Assembly (NCBI GenBank): GCA_015680685.1
Contig: MNCI01035176.1
Coordinates: forward strand, 315,849-379,848
Source: Gnetum montanum
Taxonomy: Eukaryota; Streptophyta; Gnetopsida; Gnetales; Gnetaceae
Length of the DNA stretch: 64,000 bases
Reading direction: 5' to 3'
The position numbers and the translations under genes are program-made. Shown here one piece after another: positions 56,036-64,000 of this stretch (within the stretch, counting starts at the first letter, position 1; each line of letters begins with the position of its first letter). Below the pieces are notes generated by a model. The model worked only from the letters and a program-made list of their open reading frames with translations. It was not told the DNA's origin and made no database searches.

Positions 56036-57833
56036 AAATGAAAACTCGTCCTTGAGTTAAACAAAATGAGGAACAAGTTCCTTACAAAATATTAAGGATT
56101 TATGAGATTATCGACTAACTCTGAGTGCTGTATTACAAAATTTTATTTTCAAGTGGATGCATACAAAATGAAAAAGTGATAAAAATACTAGATAAACATT
56201 GAAGATTACAAAATTTGTAAAGGTCTTCAAGAATCTGTTGAAGATGATTCTTCATGTTGTCACTAGTGGTGACAGACATCCAACCTTAACTGTTATGTCG
56301 ATGCTTTGCTAGTTATGCAGAACATTCTTGAAGGATGGACTAAAATTTCTTCTCATCATCCCATGAATCTAGAAAACATGTGATGCTTAAGCTACTATCT
56401 TGTATGTGCTCTAATTTGTCCATGGACATATCCTCCATTATCCCTTTCTTGGCTTCATTTTCATGCCTGGCAAAGGACCTTCTTTCTTAGGCATTTCTTT
56501 TAGCATCACCTGTAGTCACCAAAGGATAAACATTAGTTTGAGTAAATTTTCCTTAATAATTAACCATTTTTGGATCCCTTAGTTTTTTTTTAAGCACAAG
56601 GTGATTATAGCATACTATGCCCAAGGCTATGAGGTAACTAAAAATCATCAAGCTATTCACATTATTTTGATCCATTACTATTAGTTACCGTGATGTTCGA
56701 AAATAAGATGTTAGAAAAATTTCAAAAATTTTAAAGCAGGCATCCCTAGCCCCCATGACTAATAAGTGTAACTTTGGAAGCACACACGTTTTTGAACAAT
56801 GGAAAACAAAGCTCTAATTCAGAAGATGGCCAAAAAATATTAATGGATATGGAAATATAAAAGTAGGAAAAATTAATGCAACGAATGAGAAGTAGTCCCA
56901 AAATCATGCATAAATTCAAAGAAACCATCACTGATGTTCTGAAATATGTGAAGGTTAGTTCAAAGCCATGATCAACAAAAGTTATGCAAGTGGGTCCTCC
57001 CCAAAGTAGGCTCTTGCCATAATGCCCTTGCATGACCACTTCTATAGATGTCCATGGGCACCCTAGAAGTTAAATGTAGATCATGTCGTTGTTCCAAACA
57101 ACACACAACTGTCATGGTTGGGATGTTGCACTATNATTGTTCCAAACAACACACAACTGTCATGGTTGGGATGTTGCACTATACTACACAAAACCAAAAG
57201 GCTCATAATTGCATGTAGTAGTCAGGTGAATAATGGAATGAGAATGGATTACAAAGATTGGGATGTAAGGTCCTTGATCGTGTTCACAATAGGTTCTTGT
57301 GAAAATTATGATTAAAATAATCAACATACCTATCCGTCCAAGTTCAAACCAAGTCCATACCATGAATAGTGACCTTGCATTCATGTGTTCCATCCTACCA
57401 ACCATCATGAATCCACAACCACCACAAAGAACAATCATCACTCCAAAAAGAGAAGAAAAGAGAAAAAGGAAGAAAGGGCCTTAGTTAGAGAGGTGCCTTC
57501 AGGCATGGGTAACATGTCTTTCCAACCCCATAACTAGTGCTTGTAGCTCATTATTGTGTCTAAGGAGTGTGCTTTGAATTTCCATTCTTGTTTTTCCCCC
57601 CTCTTATTTTTTTTGTTTTTGTTATTTTCACTTCTTTTTTTGTTTTTTGTTTTTTTTTTTGGATGGGAACCACACCATGCAAAGATAGAGCTTCCTTTTT
57701 ATTGGTTGATAAATAAGTGATGATACATTCCAAAAGGAGTCATAAACCACATGAAGGAAGTCAATAAGAGAACCCAACAAGTTCCCTTGAGGTCACACCC
57801 TTTGCCATTCCTACTTTGCCGTTCCCTCTTTCC
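56036..57833 (-). other. Element D 3' internal region
   Basis: 56036-56130 matches the sequence before the 3' LTR of A. 56700-57833 matches the A spacer (14400-15000). No full ORF3 is present, so ORF3 is also mostly deleted. A T-rich run lies at 57590-57660. Confidence 0.65.
57089..57182. other. Duplicated 46-bp block around an N, likely assembly join
   Basis: 57089-57134 and 57137-57182 are identical (TTGTTCCAAACAACACACAA onwards), separated by an N at 57135 and one A. The pattern is that of two contig ends with an unmerged overlap. Confidence 0.75.
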
Positions 57834-57838
57834 TTAAG

Positions 57839-58736
57839 TGATGAGTGGCGAGGTACCCCTACACCCAACCATATGAATCAATAAGGCATTACATGCAATC
57901 TGGTCGAATTACATGAACCTACAATTATCTCATACACTAGTTTCTCTAGGAAGTGAAATGATGTTGAGAACGTTTGTTGTCTACCCAACTACACTTGTGA
58001 GGCTCAAAGGTATGGTTTAAGTGTAATTGAGGTATCTGAATTTTTGTCGTTTTATATTTTATGGATGTAATTGCCTACAACAAGAATAAGGGTAGAGTAG
58101 ATTGAAAACTAATGTATGTTACCTAGCTAGCCTAACACAAGTAACTGCCCCACTTTCCTAAATACATACAACATTGTTGGGCTACCAAACAAATGTTAAG
58201 CGTTGTTGGGTTACTAAGTACTATATGAATGCTCGAAGTGGTCGTGCTTATGTTCATTAACTACTGGAAATAAATTGCTTAATTCAAATGCATTAAAATA
58301 AAGAGTAAGAAAGTAAAATGCATTAAAGGAAATATTAAGCTATTCTCAGTGCTACAAGGATTGTCAAAAGAGTTCATTTTATTTCTATCACACTGCTACA
58401 CTCAGGTACATCAATGCTTGAATAAAGAACTGTACACACTTTAGACTCCTTCTACAGGCACTTAGAAAATANTAGGTACATCAATGCTTGAATAAAGAAC
58501 TATACACACTTTAGACTCCTTCTACAGGCACTTAGAAAATATTCTAACTCTAGGAAGAAGAAACAATAAGAGCTTCGCTACCTTACTTGAAAACTAAAAA
58601 TTGACTAATGAAAAACTAACTAAAACTGGAGCCCAAGTGCGGTATTTATAGACTTGGGGTATACACCCCGACATCAAATCTAGGCCCTAATGTCACGTAT
58701 CCAAATTCATTGCTAACAACAGATGGTGATTCATCA
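57839..58736 (-). repeat. Solo LTR S of the A/B/D family, inside element D
   Basis: 898 bp, TGATGAGTGG to GATTCATCA on the + strand, flanked by TTAAG at 57834-57838 and 58737-58741. D's spacer homology stops at one side and resumes on the other. The TATA complement GGTATTTATAGAC is at about 58640-58652. Subtracting the 70-bp artefact duplication gives about 828 bp, the normal family length. It arose by recombination between the LTRs of a full element. Confidence 0.88.
58404..58541. other. Duplicated 68-bp block around an N inside solo LTR S, likely assembly join
   Basis: 58404-58471 and 58474-58541 differ at one base and are separated by an N at 58472. Other family LTRs have this segment once. 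Confidence 0.75.
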
Positions 58737-58741
58737 TTAAG

Positions 58742-59990
58742 GTACAACGATCATTGATGAATCTTAGTTTCATAAAAGAAGAACCAAATTGTTTCCATGA
58801 AAAATAATTTTTGTTCAAAGAACTAGAGGGATGGATGATGTGGTCTCACTACTTTACATAGTTACTTACCTAATCATCTTGATAGCATAACACAAAAACC
58901 CAACACATATTGTTGACTTCTGCATCATGACTTGGCAATATTATTAACAAAAACATAAAATGCATTCATAAAACATAAAGAGAACGACTCAAGAAAGGAG
59001 AAAAATATAAAGAAAAGAAAATTATTAAGAAATGAAAACTATATGAAGAATCAAAAAAATCTAGAACTAATAAGCAAATTAGTTACTTCCATACATCTTT
59101 GAAACAGTTTTATATTCTCATTTTCAATCCACTTAGTGGCTACTACATAAACTAGCTTTTACCCACACACTTGCTCTTGAACTTTATAGTGGATCGATAT
59201 AGGGGTTGTGTTAATATTTTGAACTTTTGGCCCACAACTGCATCCTTTATCATTATTGGTGATGCATGGATTCATCTGTCTCTCTGCAATGATAGGTTTA
59301 TCGTGTATGTCTTGTGTTGGAGTGGTAATGGGTGTTGGCTTTTGTGTATGATTAGGAGAAGGTGGTTTTGAAAAGGGAGGCATTACATCAAATTGGCATT
59401 GTGTTGGTTCAAATGATGTGGTTAGTCCATGAGTGTTTTGCTTCTACTTATGGCCTTTCCTATAGAAGGGATGTTTTCGAGCTTGCGGTGGGGACCTACT
59501 AGTATCGCCATGTTTATGCACATTCATAGCACAAATAGCATAGTTTGTTGATGTTATGATGCTAAACCTTCCTATGTTATTAGAGGTGACATATGATGGA
59601 GGTAAGTATGAGAATATTGAGGATATGACGCAAGTTGAGAGGTGTGAGATGGTGATCTCATATAAGATGTTGCAGGATGATGATATTTGAGAGAGTGGTC
59701 GTAGAGATTTGAGGTAAAGGAAGTAGAACCAATTGGAAAAATAGCTTGTTGAACATAATATCTATACAGGTTTAGCTAGCAATAAGGGTAGGGCTAGTTT
59801 GATGATGGCCTTCCCCATGACTATGGGTTTTTCCACTATGGTTGATAGTAGTTTTGAGGCTGATAAGAAGTCCCACTAGGATAGTATGTTTGGTTGTAGG
59901 ACTATCTAAAATTACCTTGTGGAAAAGGAAATCTCTTAGGCATGTGCTTCTGTACAAACTTTTGATTTAATGTCCTTGCCCAATACTCAT
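58742..59990 (-). pseudogene. Element D post-gag remnant and deletion junction
   Basis: 58742-59150 matches the A spacer (about 13900-14270), for example GGATGGATGATGTGG at 58830. 59159-59383 is a short open frame (MPPFSKPPSPNHTQKPTPIT) equivalent to the Pro/Ser linker before the A protease. The junction between these, near 59150, is where pol is missing. 59400-59990 is the Tyr/Pro/Gln-rich gag tail. Confidence 0.55.
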
Positions 59991-61401
59991 GTAGATGCAA
60001 CAAGACCAAGCAATGGCCCTTTGAATGGTCATATATGCAGATGTCACATCTAGTATCTTCAACTATGGTTGAGTCTATAGCCTCACTTCCTTCAAATATT
60101 TTTCCTGTTTGCTGAAAAGTGTTCCTAGCTATTTCTTGGTTATGCTTCCTCCATTTGTTGTGATCACTCGATTCATTTTGTGCTATTCTCTCCTCTATGA
60201 TAACTACCTCTTTTTCCTTATCATAGATATGGATTCTTTTCTTTTGAAGAGTTGGGTCCTAGTTGTTTTCCTCAACATTCTCCCATTTGCATAGCTCTCC
60301 CTCTTCTTTCTCCACATGTTCAATTAGCTCTCAGATCTAATGGGTTCATAGCTCATATAATTGACCTAGAGCATACATCCCAAGGGCCTCCCTTGTTTCA
60401 TTACGAAGCCCATCTAAGATGTGGAAAAGTTGCCTTTCATCAAAGAAACCATGGCCTAGGCATCTATTCATTAGGGAATAATATATATCTAAGGCCATGT
60501 CCAATGGTTCATGTTGTTCTTGCTTCCATCCTTGGATTTGTCTCCTCAGGTTGGACACCCTTGCATAGGTTTGGTATTTTTTTTTTTTTTTGAAAAGTTC
60601 TAGCAATGTGAACCACCATTAGATTGAATTTGGTTTCAATGATCTATACCACACTTCGACTCTATCAATTAGTGTCCTAGGAAAGAGCTTAAGCTTTTGC
60701 CATCCACTTTGAATGTTCTAAAAGGCACAGGCATCCTAGAAGGCTTGTAAATGATGTTGTGGATCATAATCATAGCCTCTCACAAACTTAGGGATATTAT
60801 TCATATCAAGCCAAGGTAGGAAACTTTCCTTGCAATGCCTATGACATATCTTAACTACCTCCATGATCTGCATTAGGCTCTTAGTGGCCAACAAGGGTTC
60901 ATCATCATTAGACATGTTGTCATGAAAATTTCTATTTCTATTTGTTTGATTATGACGATCTTGTCTATGCTCATTTTGATGTCTTTGATTTTGCCCTTGG
61001 GTTCGATTTCTATTTTTGTCTTGACCCCATAGTGGAGCTCTTTCTCTATATCTACGTTCATCTTTGTTAGAACTAGATCTTGAAAAGGAAGAGCAATATG
61101 AGGAACTAGGAGAATCACCATGGCTTCTATACTTCTCCCTTTGATCCTTTGATTTATCTTGTCTAGGTTTAGAGGAGGTCCTAGGCCTTGAGGCCCTCCT
61201 TGTTCTATGACTTTTTCCATCTCCTCTAGGATTGTCTACACCAATTAAATGTAGTCTTTGAGTGTAGTAAGGGTCTAAATGAGCATAGGAAACCCCTATT
61301 TGAGGTTGTTCACTCCAATTTTTTTCAGTATATATCCTATCATTCCTCCTATGAGTGTTCTCATCATATGATGCATTATTGGTTCTATGTGAAGAAGACA
61401 T
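59991..61401 (-). pseudogene. gag: Element D gag
   Basis: Start MSSSHRTNN at 61401. The N-terminal 190 residues are open and basic, rich in Arg, Ser and Gln (GDSPSSSYCSSFSRSSSNKD). The capsid domain has WLDMNNIPKFVRGYDYDPQ, KLKLFPRTLIDRVEVWYRSL, ELFKKKKKYQTYARVSNLRR and GLRNETREALGMYALGQ. A zinc-knuckle variant, CDICIYDHSKGHC (C-x2-C-x3-H-x4-C), lies at about 60047-60010. It is the best preserved gag of this family, with only a few stops. It fixes the start and the reading of the A and B gags. Confidence 0.82.
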
Positions 61402-61514
61402 GGTTTTACCTAATAACATGTGTGATTTAAAATATTAATATTTTCTAAAAGATAGATTGTTAATACCTTTATAGTGATTGTGTATAATATAACTAATCTA
61501 GATAACTAGCACCA

Positions 61515-61532
61515 TCCCTGACAATGGCACTA
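61515..61532 (-). other. Element D primer-binding site, tRNA-Asp type
   Basis: The + strand reads TCCCTGACAATGGCACTA against TCCCCGGCAACGGCGCCA for a tRNA-Asp 3' end: 13 of 18 identical, all differences C-to-T or G-to-A. One base separates it from the LTR. Confidence 0.75.
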
Positions 61533-61533
61533 A

Positions 61534-62349
61534 TGGTGAGCAATGAGATACCCCTACACCCAACCATACAAATCACAAGCATTCACGCATGATCCGATCG
61601 AATTCTATGAATGGGACTAGTTGTGGCATCTAGATCATTATGTCTTGTCATAGTTCGTTGTCTTCCCACTTGGACTAGTGGTAGCTTTGTCATGTATGGT
61701 TTAGTCTGATGTGATGCATATGATTTTTATTATTTTATATTTTATAAATTTAATCACCTACAACAAGAATGGAAGGTAGAGGAATTTAATATCTAATTAT
61801 TCTACTGTCTAACTAGCCTAACACAAGTACATGTCGCACTTTCTTGGACACATCCTAAACACATATAGCCCTGCTAGGTTACCAAACATTAAGCATTTCT
61901 GGGTTACCAAGTACTATATGTATGCTCGAAGTAGTCATGCTTGTGTTCATTAACAACTAAAAATTAATTTCTTAATTAAAGTGCATTAAAGGAAAGTTCA
62001 TGAATATCAAATTAATTAAAGGAAACATTAATCTATTCTCAATGCTACAAGGATTATCAAAAGGATTCATTTTTATTCCTGTCACACTACTGTGCTCAAG
62101 TACATTAGTTCTTGAATAAAGGTCCATACACTCTTAGACTCCTACTACAAGCACTCAGAAATATTCTAACTTTGGAATGACCAAACTGCAAGAACTTTGT
62201 TACTCTATGCAAAAACCAATGAAAAAAACTATATCCAAATCATGTGCCCAAGCACTATATTTATAGGCTGGCACATACCCCCCAATATCAAATATCTGAT
62301 AATGCATCTACAGGCTTGATATCGAAGCCAAGAAAATCATGACTCATCA
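61534..62349 (-). repeat. Element D 5' LTR
   Basis: 816 bp, TGGTGAGCAA to GACTCATCA on the + strand. TATA complement at about 62255-62268. Followed by CATGG. Confidence 0.9.
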
Positions 62350-62354
62350 CATGG

Positions 62355-63661
62355 CCTAGGCATCAGTGCAAGAGAGAGTAATACCTAATCATAGCTACAT
62401 CTAGGGATTCATGATTATCTTGGTTCTATCCTTGGATTTGTTTCCCCAAGTTCAACACTTGGGAGTATGTCTAGTATTTATTGTTAAATAACTCTAGCAT
62501 TGTACTCCACCTATGAATGGATTTTTATTCTAGAAACTAGTATCAACTTTCTACTTCCTTGATGAGTATCCTTGGAAACAGATTCAACTTCTGCCACTCA
62601 TTCTCAATGTTTTGTAAAGTGTAGGCATCATGGAAAGCTTGTAGATGATGTTGTGAATTAGCATTATATCCCTCTTTAAACTTGGGAATATTGTTCATAT
62701 CCAACCTTTTAAACTTGCTATCCTTTCAATGCTTGACGGGGATTCTAACTACTTAAATATTTAGCATGTTTCTAATGGCCAGTAATGGATCATCATAGTC
62801 ATCACATCCACGATGGCCCTTATCTTAACTATGCCTCCTATGATTATTCCTATTGTGCCTCCTTTCCTGGTGCTGCTCTTCTTCCTCTCTTGGTTGTCTA
62901 CACTCTTAGTTTCTGTCATCATGATAGGATCTCCTATCATCCCATCATGATCCTAATCACTCCTTCTTTTATCTTGACCATGACTCCTCCTATCAAAGTT
63001 TGATGATGAAGAGGATGGTGAAGGTGAAGGACTAGGAGAATGATGCCTAGTAGTCCTTCTCCTTGTCTTTGGATAAACTACAAGGAGATCTATCCTTTGA
63101 TGTTCTTTAGTCTTTGAACTTTGTCCTTTCTTCATCAAAATTCTCTAAGGTTGCATGCAACTATTGGTAAAGGGTGTCAACCTCAACAAAAGGAGGAAAG
63201 TCTATGTATTGAGAGAGCTTTGAGAAGAAATTGGTGCCCTTTTTTTGCAATAGCAAAAATAATGGTGTCTAGATTCTTTTTTCCTTAGAGGCTTCATAAC
63301 ATGCCTCCATGTGTTTGTCTTTCTAGAGTTGTGCTTCTATGGACTAATAGTCTCTAGTGGTATGGTCGATTGCCTCATACTCTAGCCTTGCTAGTTTAAT
63401 GCCCAATCTCATGAGTTGGGCCATGAGCATGGTGGGAACAGACCAATCAAGAGGTAACATAATGTTGTCTTCCATATCCCTCCAACATAACTACTCATCT
63501 TGATGGAAGCTGAAGGTGAAATTTAGATAATAGGGATCCAGATAGGCATATACTACCATCAACTATTGAGGTTTCTCATCGATAGCCTTTTTGGTCCTCT
63601 CCTGTTGCTTATTGGAATTGTCAGCATCTGGTGAAGATTCATTCCTACGAAAAGAAGCCAT
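62355..63661 (-). pseudogene. Element B gag, N-terminal half
   Basis: Start MASFRRNESSPDADNSNKQQ at 63661. AYLDPYYLNFTFSFHQDE then matches AHLDPYYTQRLHL of D. Stops follow, mostly TAG. The capsid region is visible in shifted frames near 62700-62440 (WNITHSW-type segment, LDILPSVELGE). It is cut by D at CATGG. Confidence 0.7.
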
Positions 63662-63803
63662 CTCAGTGATGTATAGAAAGTGTGCCTTGAGATACTTTTG
63701 TTACTATTATTTTTATATGAAAGATGTTTCGTTATATTTTCCTTACAACAATTTTATATTGATTTACTCTTTAGTAATATTTAGCGCACTTAGCTAAACT
63801 AAG

Positions 63804-63821
63804 TCTTTGGTAATGGCACCA
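63804..63821 (-). other. Element B primer-binding site, tRNA-Asp type
   Basis: The + strand reads TCTTTGGTAATGGCACCA against TCCCCGGCAACGGCGCCA: 12 of 18 identical, and all six differences are C-to-T or G-to-A. Same one-base spacing to the LTR as in D. Confidence 0.75.
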
Positions 63822-63822
63822 A

Positions 63823-64000
63823 TGATGAATATTGGGTAGTCCCTACACCCAACCATATGAATCACAAGTGTTCACACGTGATCCAATCAAATTCCATAGA
63901 CTTAGTTACCTAAGTTGCTAATATTCATAAATAGTGAATTGTGTAGTTATAAATCATTGTCTTCTCAATCCACACTTGTGTTTAACTATGCGTATGTGAT
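63823..64000 (-). repeat. Element B 5' LTR, cut by the window edge
   Basis: TGATGAATATTGGGTAGTCC and the CTACACCCAACCATATGAATC block match the low ends of the other family LTRs. The rest lies beyond 64000. Confidence 0.85.

Larger units (their letters stand above)
55204..62349 (-). mobile_element. Element D: pol-deleted Athila-like element inside element B
   Basis: Flanked by CATGG at 55199-55203 and 62350-62354, a perfect target-site duplication. B's gag continues across it. On the minus strand: 5' LTR 62349-61534, PBS, gag, a short post-gag part, then the post-integrase spacer, ORF3-end/3' UTR, polypurine tract, 3' LTR 56022-55204. RT, RNase H and integrase are absent: homology jumps from the start of the protease region of A to the sequence after its integrase near 59150. 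It also contains solo LTR S. It would have depended on A/B-type enzymes. Confidence 0.9.
21111..64000 (-). mobile_element. Element B: Athila-like retrotransposon split by three nested insertions
   Basis: A second member of the A family on the minus strand, running off the right edge of the window. Its parts are 3' LTR 21111-21956, ORF3 22180-25027, spacer 25028-26870, integrase 26870-27216 plus 30966-31800, RNase H and RT 31800-33440, protease 33440-33846 plus 53585-54050, gag 54050-55198 plus 62355-63661, PBS 63804-63821, 5' LTR from 63823. The breaks coincide with the ends of N1, C and D, and homology with A resumes exactly across each. Without the insertions B is about 12.3 kb in the window. 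All genes carry stops. Confidence 0.9.

Noticed and set aside
1-64000. tRNA genes, rRNA genes, CRISPR arrays or bacterial-type operons
   Set aside because: None seen. The tRNA-like strings at 61515 and 63804 are primer-binding sites, and the direct repeats are LTRs or UTR arrays without spacers of CRISPR type.

Overview
The window is non-coding plant nuclear DNA made almost entirely of old, broken LTR retrotransposons inserted into one another. I see no intact host gene, tRNA, rRNA or CRISPR array. The reasoning for a plant: Athila-type and Tat-type Ty3/gypsy elements, a tRNA-Asp-like primer site, a fragment of a plant DRB-type dsRNA-binding protein, and stops that look like deaminated glutamine codons. 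The depth of nesting, the large LTR-pair divergence (by eye roughly 10-18%, mostly transitions) and the lack of genes fit a very large seed-plant genome such as a conifer. The species is an inference.

Layout. 1-3225: 3' part of a Ty3/gypsy pol (element X, + strand) with a spacer and a polypurine tract. 3226-7038: mixed sequence with a DRB pseudogene fragment (minus strand), an LTR-like promoter region, a hairpin and a degenerate tandem repeat. 7039-19868: element A (+), a complete but decayed Athila-like element: LTR, PBS, gag, protease, RT, RNase H, integrase, a spacer with a TATA box, a long coiled-coil ORF3, polypurine tract, LTR. 19869-21110: nothing recognisable. 21111 to beyond 64000: element B (minus), a second copy of the A family, split by three independent insertions, each with a target-site duplication: N1 (27222-30960, ATCTA), C (33847-53584, GTCTC/ATCTC) and D (55204-62349, CATGG). 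D carries a solo LTR, S (57839-58736, TTAAG). Removing the insertions leaves about 12.3 kb for B, which matches A.

Element C is the most interesting part. It is a 19.7-kb Tat-type element on the minus strand with 2.1-kb LTRs, gag, protease, RT, RNase H, a second RNase H and integrase. Between protease and RT it carries a gene on the opposite strand. The gene has about eight exons whose GT-AG junctions join in phase. It starts with an FCP1/NIF-type (HAD) phosphatase-like domain whose catalytic acids are absent and continues into a long region with no secure assignment. Arrays of one short motif lie on both sides of this gene and again in the 3' UTR of C. Each LTR of C holds five imperfect palindromes built from GCTACG/CGTAGC.

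Nothing here looks functional as a protein-coding locus today. Possible exceptions to a uniform picture of decay are the uninterrupted 424-codon gag reading frame and the largely open second RNase H of C. Two of the three N positions sit at exact short duplications and look like assembly joins.
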